Shown: one piece after another, positions 14,717-44,126 of the stretch
How the letters are laid out: each line of letters opens with the position of its first letter
How positions within the stretch are numbered: the stretch's first letter is position 1
From: Engraulis encrasicolus
Taxonomy: Eukaryota > Chordata > Actinopteri > Clupeiformes > Engraulidae
Assembly (NCBI RefSeq): GCF_034702125.1
Contig: NC_085861.1
Coordinates: 52,476,295 to 52,540,294, forward strand
Reading direction: 5' to 3'
Length of the DNA stretch: 64,000 nt
The notes under the pieces: generated by a model
Told to the model about the DNA's origin: nothing
The model's database searches: none
What the model saw: the letters and a program-made list of their open reading frames with translations, nothing else
Translations under genes and position numbers: made by a program

Positions 14717-15408
14717 ACAGAAGGTGGATGAAGTTACATCTGTTATTCAGCATAGCTGCTCAAATATTCTACATCCACTCTCCTTCCACAATGCACTCTC
14801 TCATGCCACCTTCCACTGTGTCTCAATACTGCCCCCTAGCAGCCATTACTTGCTACTGCAACAGGACGATCACATTAGTACAATTTGCCCCATTACAAGA
14901 GAGAAAAAAGGTCGTTTGGGAAATAAAGTATTTTAATCAGACAGTACACAGAACATTACTCCCAGGCAGTAGGGGAAGCATAGTCTGAAATTGAAAATTA
15001 TATTTCCTGACATTATTATCGCGCTGCATGAAACAAGACTATTGTTTCAGCAATGGGGATTCAATCACAGTTTGAGAGGACAGCGTGCTGTCATGTAAAT
15101 GGATTGAGCTGTTCTTGCGCAATGTGTAGGGGGGCCTGTTAATGTCCTTCATCTGAAAATGGAACGACAGAGAGATCTACATAAATAGCACGCTCATGGG
15201 TATGTAAACACTGTTGATTTGTTTGTTTGTGTCTTCACTTGCCCCTCTTATGTTAATCTTGGGCACAGAAATGACTGCTCTGCTGTTGGGCACCATTTGA
15301 CCGATGATTACGCAGCAGGTTGTGTGTGATAGGCCAGAGCCAGTGGGTAGCTGAGATTATATGAAAGACATGAACTCTGAATTACCTCTCATGAGCTTTC
15401 AGAGGCAC
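14715..15408. other. Gene-free interval
   Basis: No gene seen. Short frames at 14724-14988 show no domain. Confidence 0.5.
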
Positions 15409-15445
15409 ACACACCTGCACGCACGCACACACACACACACACACA

Positions 15446-15477
<32 letters not shown>

Positions 15478-15536
15478 CACGCACACGCACACGCACACGC
15501 ACACGCACACACGCACACACGCACACACACACACAC
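15409..15536. repeat. (CA)n/(GCAC)n microsatellite
   Basis: Alternating CA and GCAC blocks, fully purine-pyrimidine alternating. Confidence 0.95.
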
Positions 15537-15988
15537 ATGTACACTCACACTGATGGACAGCCAACTCCTCTCGGCCTGTGGTATTTTGTTCATATTAGCT
15601 CGAGACCCAGATGTAACTAAGAGCAACATTAGAAGCTTTAGCTTACATCTTCAAAATGGGAATACATAACAAATCTGTCAAAAGGCCTACCAACACCAAC
15701 TTCCTTTCAGCTCAAACAGAACAGTACGTCACATCCCATCCGACATCTGACTTAAGGCCATTCATTTATGCGCGGTAAGCCGTTTCTGTCATACATGAAC
15801 AATGTATCTCAACGTGGTTTCATAGGTGAAGAAAGCTGCTGGGTGACTTAAGACCTGCCATAAACAGCCCCTAAGCACACTCTTATTTTAGCCCAGGGGT
15901 TGCCATTGACCTGACAGGAGAAGTACTTGAAGACGCCAAGGTGCCAGGAACAGGTGTCTGTGTGTGGAGAGAGAGTGAGAGAGTGAGC

Positions 15989-16179
<191 letters not shown>

Positions 16180-16643
16180 GTAAGCAAGAGACGATTTTCC
16201 CTCTCTCCCACGGCGGATTAGTGATTTTTATCTTCTTAAAAGTGTTGTTTGAGAGTAGCTGAAGGTGCTGGAAACTGGAAAGGCTGTCTGCATCAGTTGG
16301 GTAGGCTAAAGTTAGTGGAGGAAATATTTAAAACAGACGATTCAGCTGAAATGTGTCAGTTGCGTAACTGCTATTGAGAATGATACTCATAATGACGCAA
16401 GGTGATGCACTATTTGTGTCATAGATATTCTATGACTATAACAGCTGGCTTACTGTATCTTACCGATATGACGTTGGCCATTTTACATTTGTCACTGCTT
16501 ATGAACTGATATTTGCTTGCACATGATGATGGCCAGTGGGAGTAGATTGCAACCTGTCCTTCATCTTTCCCCTTCCTCTTCGATGACAGAGCAGTTAGTT
16601 AACCGAGGCTGAAATCTGGTGGATTCCCCCCCGACCCCCTCAA

Positions 16644-17079
16644 CAGGGTTCCCACTCTAATTCAGATATAAAATTCCATGATTTTCCATGACTTTCCAGA
16701 CCCTAAAAAACTGAATTTCCATGACCACTTCCGTACAAAGAATTGACGTTGAAACGTTTTAAAAAGTGTGAAAACTCAAGATTATCTTCACACCTAGAGC
16801 CAACGCCAAACTTACAGTAAGTGGGCTCATTGCATTCTAGAATGTTGCATATTACAGCACGAAACCAAACCGTCTCTGGCATTGTAATATAATCAGTAGC
16901 ATTGTAGTATAATCAGTAAGAAACAATGTTATGCATCAAACTTTTTGCTTCTGCACAACTGTTAAGAAAATTCCATGATATTCCATGACTGTGCATGCAA
17001 AATAGTAAATTTCCATGACTGGAAAAATTTTATGAAATTCCATGATATTCCAGCAATTCCATGAGCCGTGGGAACCCTG
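16644..17079. mobile_element. hAT-like non-autonomous element touching the cyclase start
   Basis: Perfect 12-bp terminal inverted repeats, CAGGGTTCCCAC at 16644 and GTGGGAACCCTG ending at 17079, bound a 436-bp AT-rich body with many internal 'TTCCATGA' repeats. A 6-bp direct repeat CCTCAA flanks both ends (16638-16643 and 17080-17085); hAT elements usually make 8 bp, so the target duplication may have decayed. It encodes nothing. Its right end is 11 bp before the cyclase ATG. Confidence 0.85.
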
Positions 17080-17090
17080 CCTCAAGTACG

Positions 17091-31655
<14,565 letters not shown>

Positions 31656-33070
31656 AAAGATTAGAACCGAGAGAGAGAGAAAGAGAGAGAGAGAGCGAGA
31701 AGAGATCATCATCAGAGATTTAAAAACAGGCCTTTATCTTTTCCTCCACATAGGTTGCAGTTTTCGCATATATAATGGCTCGATCTGACTCGGTCAGATT
31801 TAGACTCTGCATGAAATATAGTCTCAGGGATGCTAGATATTTCAAAAGTTTAAAGAAAAAAATCACAGTAGTTTACAGTAGATGGATACATACAGTATCA
31901 GTGATAGTTCACACAGCCATGGAAAGTGTGAACTAAAGTGAGCTAGTAATCCAAGCAACAAGTGCTACAAAAGTGATATCTCCAGAGCTTTTTATACTCA
32001 GATGCTATTGAAATATGATGTGTATTGAACTGCTTGAGGGCAACCTAAACAATTGATATAAACTATACATCAGGTTTGGAAGTATAGACCATGGAAGAAA
32101 GCAGAACAACAATCAACCGATGAACGGCCCCAGATTAATCAAACATAAGAAGCTAAAGCACTGTGATCACCAATAAGAGGGCAATATTACAGTAATTTCT
32201 ATGCAATTTCAAAATAATAATCACTGTTGAAGTAATTACCATGTAGTTTACTTAGGGTAATGGATTTGGCAATGGATTTTGCGTTTCCTTTTTCAAAGGA
32301 AATCCAGTAAAAAATATGCTGAGCACATGCGTGTTTGTGCGTACATATGTATGTAGTCTACTCTATGTGTATTGTCAAAACCATCAAGCTAAGTATGGAC
32401 ACCACATGGTAAATACTAGAAAAATTACGAATGATTATTAACATGAAATTACACATACATTACCGTAAAATTATCCCCTTTTAGCGATCTAGTGATCTAT
32501 ATATCATAAACCTGATGCTGCTTTTCAGAGAATGAGTGGTGCTTCATATGTGTGTTTTTTTTTTACTTTATCCTTATCCTTATTCATTCATTAGTTATGT
32601 GCATGGTATATGTCTGGCAGGGATACAAAAGTAACATGAATGTATTTTTTTTAACCTGTATCTATGATTTGTCCATAATATGTTGTTGTACAGCCTACAC
32701 AATCTTCTGTAGACCACTGTATGTGTGACTGGATTGTTGACCTACAAGTAGTAAAGTAGGCCCTATATATAGAACTAAAAATAGTGTGATAATATATCTG
32801 GCACTGTAACATATTAATGCTGGGAAAACAGCCATGGGCTAGTTTAAGTGCAATTGGTATATAAATTATACACTACACTACTGTATATGCCGTATACATA
32901 CTTTCTCATTCAGAATACTGTGTTCTACAACATTGCAAAACTTTTGAGTAGAAAATAATTGACTAATCTCACACGAAAACGGTAAAGATTGTTATTTCAT
33001 GTATTTTCATGATGACATGTTGTAATATTATAAACCTTGTGTTAAACAATAAACTGCATCTGACCTCTGC
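31656..33070 (+). other. Probable 3' UTR of the cyclase gene with poly(A) signal
   Basis: No further coding. The first AATAAA I find downstream of the stop is at 33048-33053, followed by a GT/CT-rich stretch, which would give a 3' UTR of about 1.4 kb. A short (GA)n run lies at 31669-31700. The end point is inferred from the signal only. Confidence 0.5.
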
Positions 33071-34768
<1,698 letters not shown>

Positions 34769-34974
34769 TACACCCAGGGGTGTGTCTTCAACAATTAGTT
34801 CCTCAAGGAAGTGCAACTGAAATGATCTTGAAACAGAGTAGCGAGCACTAACTGACTGTGACTGGAGCAGAACGGAGGGGTTTTTGTTTGTTTGTTTTTT
34901 TGCCCAATCAGAAGGTGGAATTCTATTGAACCAGTACTTAATGTTGATCACCTGATCCACGTGCAAACGCGGCA

Positions 34975-35020
34975 ACAGTGATCTGACAAGAGAGGAGGGA
35001 GGGGAACCACACAGAAACAG
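34975..35020 (+). promoter_or_regulatory. Possible 5' untranslated exon of tnfaip8l2
   Basis: A purine-rich stretch ends AGAAACAG followed by a perfect donor GTAAGT at 35021. The tnfaip8l2 ATG at 38726 has a possible acceptor a few bases upstream (GGCTGAG ending at 38720). Inference from splice signals only. Confidence 0.3.
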
Positions 35021-35029
35021 GTAAGTGTG

Positions 35030-36284
35030 TTTTGAATTTGTCTCCTAGTGTCACTTCAAACTGTGTTCACAAATAAGAGGAGTGATTTAGCATGCCTGTG
35101 TCCTACAATACTACTACAGCTCTCAATTTCATCATAACACACAAATGCAAAACAAATACATCCGGTCCACTCATGGCTTTCAGTTGTATTGCATACGCGC
35201 ACTGTCAGATCACAGCATGTGCTCAGTTTGCTTCCAGTATTGCTTTAGAGCTGAGAAGAGCGTTGTTAGCTTTTGTGTTGTTGCTTCTCCTTTTTTGATA
35301 AAGTACACCTCCACCACCACCTACACCAGAGAACATGGAACAGCTGTTTCCAGTGTAAATTCTTTCCGCTGTACAACTTCTCTGACCCACTGTCTGTGTT
35401 CAGAGGGAAGCTGCTATTTCAAGTCAAGCTGGAACAGGTACGGCGGGGTGGCTTGCCGTGCTGACATACTTGGGAAACCAAGTGCAAGGGCGCCATTTGA
35501 AATTGCACAATCCAACTTAGCCATAGACTTTCCCTCCATCCAATGCTGAAGTAGGACAAATTAGATAGGTTTCATCAGCTTTAAGAAACTTTAAAAGGGA
35601 CATTACATTAAATGTGGCTCTGCAGCGGTGTAAAGTCCCCAAACAAATGACACACACAGACATACACACACACTTTAACAGACATCGATACCAATTTCAG
35701 TTCCTTTTCTAGACATTAGAGTGGTGTGCCGGAATCGAAAACTGCCAAAACTAAAGATATTAATGGCTGGTGTGAAACCCGGGAGGGATACTCTACTATG
35801 CAAACATTCTCTCAGGTGCACTATCTCGGCTGCTCAAACACACACAGGTAACAAGCAATAGCATAGCTGCCACAACGGACGACTGTGAGAGGCAATGCTG
35901 CAATTCCCCAGCGTATAGACAGCAATGGCCATACTGTGAGTACACGCACACACAAGGAAATACAAACCAGCAACGATACCACAACCTATGTAGAGTAGAG
36001 AATAAGTAGAGTACTTTCCTTTGTTCAGCACTCAGAATCACTCATCCTTACAAGAAACAGAATTTAATAAAATAATAAATACATTCATTAGGAACCTACA
36101 GAGTAAGACGACACAGACAGCTGTGGTTGGAGCCAGTAGCTCCAGTGACACCCAGCTTTTTGTCTTGAGACAGGGCTCTCCAGAGATGACAACTAGGCTC
36201 GTGCCTCTGGCGCCCTCAGGCTCGTGCCTCTGGCGCCCTCAGGCTCGGGCACAATGCGACTATCAATGACTAGGCCGATGGGAA
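35030..36284. other. Gene-free interval
   Basis: No exon supported. A 21-bp word (GGCTCGTGCCTCTGGCGCCC) is repeated in tandem at about 36197-36240. Confidence 0.5.
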
Positions 36285-36445
36285 GCTGACTAGGGGGGCA
36301 AAAGGGGTCAGTGGTCCAGGGCCCAGGGAGAGGTGGGGGCCCCATATTTGAATCTCCATTACATAGAATGTGTTGAGTTCAGGAGCCTTTCAGATGCCTT
36401 TGTCCCAGGCCCGGTCAAAACTGTCAGCGGCCCTGCTGATGGGCC
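36285..36445 (+). repeat. G-rich interspersed repeat (copy 3 of 3)
   Basis: It matches 27690-27850 in order ('AAGGGGTCAG', 'GGGCCCAGGGAGAG', 'CCCGGTCAAA', 'GTCAGCGGCCCTGC'). Confidence 0.7.
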
Positions 36446-36843
36446 GGGGAGGGGAGGGGGGGGGTGTCAATGGGCCTATAGTGTTATATCCCGTAAAGCC
36501 CCTTGTGAAAAGGCTGCACCTCTCTGGGCTGCCCCCTGAGGGTTGCACGCGGCAGTCATCTGTGGAATGCTAAATATTTACCTTGCCCGTTTGTCATTGG
36601 CCAATCACAGGGCTCGGTCACTGTGCAGCGGCTGTCCACACTTGCCTGATGTTCTCTTTCACTTGTTTTGCTGTTTACATTTGTTTTACCGATTTTTGTT
36701 CCTGCTCTGAGATACTTGTAAGAGATATACTGCATCTCATAACATTTAAATGTGGCCATGTAGCCGAAGGCCTTAACGTATGTTCAACAGCATTTGCATA
36801 GCCTGCTTTGTCAATTGTGTTGAAATGGCACTCTTGGCACAGC

Positions 36844-36967
36844 CAGAGATGTATAAAATATAAGTACTGTTACAGATGTAATAGGTGTAAGTAGTAGAAT
36901 ATTAAACTACTGCAACCTTGTAATAGCATACTACTAGTGCTTCTTATTCTACTTCATTACATCTCTG
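36844..36967. mobile_element. Short hAT-like MITE (124 bp)
   Basis: Inverted ends CAGAGATGTA and TACATCTCTG. Flanks GGCACAGC (36836-36843) and GGCACAGA (36968-36975) match at 7 of 8 positions, a near-intact hAT target duplication. Non-coding. Confidence 0.85.
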
Positions 36968-36975
36968 GGCACAGA

Positions 36976-38725
36976 AATGGTGAATGTTGGTTTAGAGTCA
37001 TGTTAACATCTTAACTCGTTTTCCTTCTATATATATTCCCTGTATTTAGGAAAGGCCATCACAGATGCCAACAGCAGATGTCTGGTTAGCACAATGCAGC
37101 ACAGTGCAGATAATTAAACTCAGCGTGTATTGAGTGTGCAGCTTGTTTAGGATTCTGTATTACATTAGCGGATTACAGTTTCCAGCACAAGTTCATTCTA
37201 ATGGAGCGGGGAAATTGACGGATTGCACTGCACAGCTCTGAAGTCGTAATTGGATAACGGCCGCAGAATCGGAGTGACATACACTGCAGACTGTTAAATA
37301 GCCATAGCATCGTCCCCCTGTCATCATTATCTTTACTCAAGACATTGATCTTGAATCTGCCTTGCATTCAAATGAACCTCTCGTCCTAAGGAAAAGGGAA
37401 GGATATACTGAATGCATGTACAGTACACCTGTAAAAAAATATCACAAGTTTACCAGCTGCCTCAGAATTCCAAGTTGTGTGAAGCTTTCAATTGCACCTT
37501 TGTGTTCACACAACACACACAACTCCATACAACTTACAATAAAGATTTAAATCTGAGGCCACTAGTACTGTAAACTTGTGATTTCAAGTTAAACCATGCT
37601 GTTTTATTTACAGAATAAATAAAGAGTTAATTAACTATAAAAGTGGTCATGATTTATCACTGATATCGTTTTTTTTACAGTGTTACTACATCAGTTAGTA
37701 GGAATGCAACTTCGTGCATGCTCCTCAGAAATGTCAGAGTACAGGGTTCTTGTGTCTTCGGTAAACGTCTGTGTTTTTGCAATCCAAATAACAATTCATT
37801 CAGTATAAAGCAGATTGGTCAAGGCATCCGAGAGAGGGGACTTTCCATTCTTTAACAAATGGTCAGGGCAACTCGGAAGGTTGAGTTCAGTCATACATCC
37901 TACACTCACATATTTGTGCGCGTTTGATGAAATCTGGCGGTGCGTGTACAAACCTGCTAAAGCTATGCAATCAACCAAGCACTCTCACCTGCTTGTCTTC
38001 ACTTGCAAACCGCTCTGTGCCTGCCCATGGACCATCTCGACAATTGAATTGTATTTCCTGTTAAAGCACAAAAAGTAAAAGTTAAGACACCGTGGCAAGA
38101 CCATGAATTCAGCCTACTTCTTCCATTGACAATTCATTTACAAGAATTTAAGGGTCATGAACTGAAAAAGCCTTAAAAAAAGACACATCAATTCAAGTAC
38201 AGTATCTACTTGAATAGCCAGCTGTGATATCTGCATGTCCCAGGTTGTGATGGGAGTCTTGTTGCTCACAGGCCTGATACCATGCTGTTTTGTCCATCCT
38301 AATGGAGCTGCAAGTTGAACACCCAGCCACTACAAAATAATGTGGTTTATTGGCCCACACACACATGCAATGTGTACAGAAAAAGGCTCTGGTGTTTATG
38401 AGCTGTGGATACACAGTTGAGCCACTCGAGGCCGTCCCGATCCCTTAAGAGCCAGGCTTTTAAAGAGGGATGAAGCGCTGCGGTCCCTAGGGTCACCAGC
38501 CTTCTACAGTACAGCATAATAAACGTTAGACTTGAGATGTCACATTAAAATCTTGGCCTCATACAGTCACATACTGATGTTATAACTAAAAGTGCACATT
38601 GTTTTTTTTCTCCAAGTGGTTGTACATTCTGTAAATAATCAAGAAACCAAGTCATGTTTTACACACTCTCTCTCTCTCTCTCTCCATATATCTCATATGT
38701 CACATTTGTGAATGGCTGAGAAGTA
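36976..38725. other. Gene-free interval upstream of tnfaip8l2
   Basis: No exon supported. A short (TC)n run at 38668-38685 precedes the tnfaip8l2 start and could serve as its acceptor pyrimidine tract. Confidence 0.5.
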
Positions 38726-40061
38726 ATGGAGGCCTTCAGCTCCAAGGACATGGCCATGAAGGCCCAGAAGAAGCTCCTCAGTCAGATGGCCAACAAGTCG
38801 GTGGTGCAGATGTTCATCGACGACACCAGCAGCGAGATCCTGGATGAGCTCTACCGCGTCTCCAAGGAGTACAGCGGGAACAAAACAGAGGCCCAGAAAG
38901 TCATCAAGGACCTCATTAAGATTGCTGTCAAGGTTGGCGTCCTCTTCCGCCATAACCGCTTCACTCCAGAGGAGCTGACAATAGCTCAGAACTTCAAGAA
39001 GAAGCTACACCAGGGGGCCATGACTGCTATTAGCTTCTATGAGGTACAGTAATTAAGCATTTGTCTCTGATGCATTCTCTGAGTAACATTTTATTTTAAG
39101 GTTCACATGTTTTAATGCAACCTTCCTGTTTGTATTAGTGACTCATAAGACGCATGTTAACCTGTTAAGACACAGCTTTATAAATTTGCTGTTACCAGAA
39201 TGGCAATGACCACTGCATTACTTTACTAAAGGCCCTGTGTTATGTCATAGTAGTGTAGTACTATGGTAGTTGACTTTTCAATGACTATTACAGCGTGCCA
39301 CTGGTGGTGCAGCTTGCATTATGGGGCTATGAATTATGCTAATGTAATGTATGACCTAATAGGCCCTTAACAGATCTTATAAATCACTTATACAGACAGT
39401 AATTAGGCATGTATTACTGGCCGACATGTGAAATCTAAAATATAGCGCTTTCATTTTCTGAATGGATCCTGTGTACTTACAAAATATTCCAATACAATTA
39501 AAACCTTACATGAGAGAAAATGGCAAACACTTTTGTCACACTTTTAATGGACTTTAAATGATAGGCTACTTAATGATATTTCGCAAAACTATGACTGATA
39601 CAGCACCTAAGCAAGAACCTGATTTGAAAGAATCTCCTAAGAACTAGATGTCTATCCCTTCAATTTAAAATAATTAGAAAAAGAAAAAAAATGATGCAAG
39701 ATGTCAGACACCCTCCATCTTCTGTACACAAGGTCATTCACTTCCATTATCCCCTGAAGAACTATGTCTCCCTCTTGGCAATGTATTGACCAACTTCCTC
39801 TGTCTCCATTTTGCTTAGGTGGACTTCACCTTCGAGAAAACTGTAATGTCTGAGATCCTGACCAGCTGTCGAGACATGCTTCTGAAGCTTGTGGACAAGC
39901 ACCTCACGCCAAAGTCACATGGACGCATCAACCACGTCTTCAACCACTACTCTGACACAGAGCTACTGACACAACTGTACAACCCAGATGGTTCTTTCAG
40001 ACCCCACCTCACAAACATCTGCAATGGCCTTAATAAACTCTTGGAAGAGGGCAAGTTATGA
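38726..40061 (+). CDS. TNFAIP8-like protein 2 (TIPE2-type), two coding exons, 186 aa
   Basis: Exons 38726-39043 (106 codons) and 39819-40061 (80 codons plus TGA) join in phase 0 at ..SFYE|VDFTFE.. with canonical GT (GTACAG) and AG (TTGCTTAG). The protein is the whole TNFAIP8/TIPE helical fold that binds phosphoinositides. It starts MEAFSSKDMAMKAQKKLL and ends LLEEGKL, with family blocks DDTSSEILDELY, LIKIAVKVG, AMTAISF and HLTPKSHGRINHVF. The MESFSSK-like start and DEGKL-like end favour tnfaip8l2 over l1, l3 and tnfaip8 itself; mammalian TIPE2 is 184 aa. TIPE2 dampens Toll-like and T-cell receptor signalling and guides phosphoinositide-dependent cell migration, in the cytosol and at membranes. 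Kozak context is good (G at -3 and +4). Convergent with lysmd1, as I recall for human. Paralogue choice is less sure than the family. Confidence 0.9.
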
Positions 40062-41216
40062 AAACGCCAGACCACAAAACAAAAGGACTACTTTTTTAAC
40101 AAGTGGCTTACACTGTTAGATAAGCAAGAGCTGTGCATTGAGACAATCTGGAGAGGTGAACATCCTTGCCCAAATGAGAAACTCTCAAAAGACCTCAGCT
40201 CAGTCTGTACTGTACATGTGCAGATGTGTTGTGTTGTAAAATAATGTATTATGTACATATATATTCGTGTTATATCAAATGTAACTTCAGAAATAACTGC
40301 CACCAAATCTCACTATTTGTAGATATAAAGCTACGAAAAGGGATTTAAACAACATTAATGTCTATTTCATGTTTGTTTGAACATTTTATGTTTGGAACCT
40401 CTTCTTTTCAACTCATAACTGAACATACAGATTACAGTGGATTCTTAATGGAAGGCATCCTCGTTGTCTCTTTCCAAACAAATTTGAGGGGTTTACCACT
40501 GGTTGTGAGCGACCTACAGTACTAAAAAGAGAAATCATAGATGGCAATGCTCAATGTTACACTAGATGCATGTGATGTGTTTTTTGCGCTCACTAGACAG
40601 TGCAAAGACACTGTGGGTGGAAACACAGACAGACAGGGAGACAGGCAGACAGGGTCATTGCAAAGCCAGGCGAATTGAACACTAAAAAAATACACAATCG
40701 ATTTATGAGGCAACGGTCAAGGAATGGGAGACAGTGCAATGCAACAACGTCCTCAGACAGCTAACTACCGTTTCAGGCAGAAAACAGTGGCATGTAGTAT
40801 GTGTACAGTATAATGTCTGTGTCAACAGATGCAACTTGCACTTGCTTTGAATGCATTGAATCGAAGGTGTAAAACAGGCCCATCAGAACAGGTTATATTA
40901 TTACTATGAGTCAACAATGTCCTCTAGTGTTCAGCTAGGGCACAGCAGTCTTCGCTTACCAGTGTTGAAAAGCAGCAAAAAACCCATACCCACATCTCCA
41001 GACTATATACTTGTTGAATACAACAGTTAGATGTATTGAACAGCTTTCCTCCACAAGAACACCTTACACAGGATAACAGTTTGCCAACAATCTTCTTTCA
41101 GAGCTCATTCTCATTCACACTGTGCAGCTCTTGTGAAATTCCATGAACATTCTGTCAACACAGGGCGGATGGACAGCACTAGTAGCTGCATTTCCAACAA
41201 ATGAATACATTTCATA
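40062..41216 (+). other. 3' flank of tnfaip8l2
   Basis: Probable 3' UTR, but I found no convincing AATAAA in the first kilobase. No other gene. Confidence 0.4.
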
Positions 41217-41640
41217 TAACAGTTTGGGGAGTCTGGTGGGCTAAGGGGCTGTACCATTACACCGGGGACCAGGGTTTGACCCTGACTCAAGGTAATTTCC
41301 TGATCCATCCCCATCTCTCTTCCATTCATTTCAATGTGAAAGCCGAAAGCCAGACATCTGAAAGCCGAATTGAGAAACTCCAACTCCCATTGTCATTGCG
41401 ACACAGCACACAAGTGAACACTGCACACAATGAATTGCCTTTATGTCTCAATGGCGCCCCAGGGGGACAGTACGGCAGGACAATACCATGCTCAGGGTTA
41501 CTCAGTCATGGAGGAGAGCACTGGTTAATTACTCCCCCCACCAACCTGGCGGGTCGGGAGTTGAACCGGCAACCTTTGGGCTACAAGTCTGACGCCCTAA
41601 TCGAAACCCATGACCACCCTACAATGTTGTGCTCTCTCAC
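41217..41640 (+). mobile_element. tRNA-SINE-like and related fish repeats
   Basis: The left part has a B-box-like GGTTTGACCCTGAC (41272-41285). The right part (41455-41620) contains 'GGGAGTTGAACCGGCAACC', a B box in reverse, and 'CCCAGGGGGACAGTACGG', both familiar from fish repeats. Probably two elements side by side. Confidence 0.55.
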
Positions 41641-42329
41641 GTTCCTGTAAAAATAATGGCATAAAATGAAATAAATAAATAAATAAATAAAAAAGTCTAA
41701 ACCTTTAATGAGCCACCACAATCTGAAAAAAATGGTGTTGGCACATCAAAACTCACCGTTTTTAATGCTGTTACCTATGAATATTTTCTTATAAATAGGA
41801 AAGGCAATAACAATTAGCACACTTTTGGAGTAAATAGGATCCCGAGAAGTAGGTATGGACAACAAAATGTAACCTTTCAACTTGACCTTCACTCCATTTT
41901 GTCCATAAACGAATGACGTCATCAAGGAGTCATTGCCATATTTTCTGAAAATTCGATATAAAGGATATCAGTAAATGTGTCTCTCATGTAAATAAATCAA
42001 ATTTATTATTACAATCCGTCACAGCGTTGTAATGAAACAGCACTGTATTTATTATTTTTAACATGTTTCCATCAATCAAGTGCTTGGCTCTGCCTTTACA
42101 TAGTAAAGTGGCAGTACGGGGATATCAAGTGACAGGTTACAGGTTTGTGCTAAACCAGTCCCTTAAACAAACTGTTGTAGAGGGGGTTTCTTTAAGCTTA
42201 ATGAGGTACTTAACCATATCATGGTAGATTTGGAACTAGTTAAATATCACCTCTCTGGGGGTGTCACTTCTTTGAAATGTGCACTCCCCATTTTAGGTCT
42301 TGACAAAAAAGTATGTGGAGTCATTTTGG

Positions 42330-42810
42330 GATAAAACAGTTCAGTGTACAAGGTACAAACAAGGAACATACAGCATGTTTAGCAACTGACACGATCTGTT
42401 TGTACACGTTTCATAAAATTACATTTTTACAAAAGAAAAAAAAACAACTAAAAGTAACAGTGACTTACTCATCTAAAGAATGCAGTTTCAGACCCTGTGT
42501 GCAAATGAAATTGGTACAATGGGATGGTAAACCCTGGCTTGACACTATAAGCTTTTTCCACAAGGCTTATCTTTTGTAGAGAATCAGCTCAATTTCACAT
42601 ACATTATCTATTATAAACTTGATACATCTCTACCTCCCAACAAAACAGTCCAGTGCACAAGGTACAAACAAGGAACATAGCTTTTACATAGTTTAGCTAC
42701 CAACACGCTGTTTGTAGGACTACATGTACAGAAAAATTACATTTCATTCACATTAGAAAAAAACTAAAAACAGTGACTTAATCATCCAAAGAATGCACTA
42801 AGCTTATGAT
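42330..42810 (+). repeat. Two-copy tandem duplication, about 310-bp unit
   Basis: CAAGGTACAAACAAGGAACAT occurs near 42349 and 42658; both copies continue through 'TTTGTA', 'AAATTACATTT' and 'CAGTGACTTA..TCATC.AAAGAATGCA'. Diverged and non-coding. Confidence 0.8.
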
Positions 42811-43042
42811 TGTGTGTTCTAATAAATAAAACAACATTATAGGGTTATTATATGCTACATCATTTTTTTTTCTCGTGACAAGAAAAAATGGCCAATCATG
42901 GACCATTTTAATGTAAAACTAATAAATAAATTAATAATAAATAGGACAGCAGATATGTCAGACTCTTGTTCTGTTAGCACTGAAGTGGTCATTCAATCAA
43001 ACTAACCACATAATGGCTGGTCCAATCTCACATTACATAAAT

Positions 43043-43261
43043 CAGTGCTTCCCAAACTGTTTAACATTGTGTACCCCTTTGACGCATTTCATCTCCAGAC
43101 ATGACATGTAAAGCCTCCATATAGCAGTGGAGTACATAGGCAGGGGAAAGTTGTATTGAACCAAATTGCGTTTGCACTTCTGCCGCATTGTACGTCTATG
43201 CATTGGTTGGCCAGACTACATAGTTTGCATTCTTTTAGGTACCACAGTTTGGAAAACACTG
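43043..43261. mobile_element. hAT-like MITE
   Basis: Ends CAGTGCTTCCCAAACTG and CAGTTTGGAAAACACTG are imperfect inverted repeats; body 219 bp. It belongs to the same broad 'CAGTGxTTCCCAA' type as 23312-23519. No clear target duplication remains. Confidence 0.75.
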
Positions 43262-43852
43262 ATAAACAATAGCTACATGTGTTCTCAGACACAATTTTGT
43301 TTACTTGGTGTGAACTCATCAGGGAACAATAAGTCAATATTTTGTTGCCAATATAACATGTATGTAAACTGTGCCCATACGATCACTTTCATCCTTACAA
43401 TTGGCTTTGTGGCATTACAGAGCTGAGAGGTCACACATTTATAAAATGGCGTAGGTCTTTGGAGAACAGTACTTAAATGAACACATAAGGAGGGTGTAGT
43501 GGCAGGCACTTCATAGCCTGATCTTACCATCTCCTCAAACTAAATACAAATATTCAACAATTAAATAATAATAGTAACAGTAATAAATCATTTCTTACAA
43601 AGGGTGTGGAACTTGACTTCTGGGAGGAGATTAGTCAGAAAATTGGCTAATCAGCAAATTGAGGAGGATTGAGCGAGGGGGTTACACATTTTGAACATCA
43701 ACAGATTTCACCCGTCCCACCAGTAATTGTTTTTCAATGTCGTGAACAACAAATATTAGCGCTTGTAGAAGTCAGAATGTGTGTTTGAAATTTCAACAGA
43801 GTTCACTGCTCCCTCCACTAAACATTTATCAATTTGGTAGTTCTATATCATC

Positions 43853-43995
43853 TGTGCAAATGAAATGAATACAATGGTATGGCAAAACCAGGCTTGACAC
43901 TACAAACTTTCTCCACTACTATTAAAACTTATCTTTTGTAGAGAATCTGCTCAATTTGACACAAATCATCAACTTGCTACATCTCTACTACCCAA
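43853..43995 (+). repeat. Dispersed third copy of part of the 42.5-kb repeat
   Basis: It matches about 42498-42645 ('CTTGACACTA', 'CTTATCTTTTGTAGAGAATC', 'CTCAATTT', 'TACATCTCTAC') 1.35 kb away in the same orientation. Confidence 0.75.
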
Positions 43996-44126
43996 CTACA
44001 TGACTTAAGATATAACATGTAAATGTGACCTTCTGTACTTTGCTTCACTGCAGAAAGGTTGGGCAACACCATTAATGTCGGACAAAAAAAACGTGGAAGA
44101 TTTTAAAAAATGTGTCAATGGAAAGG

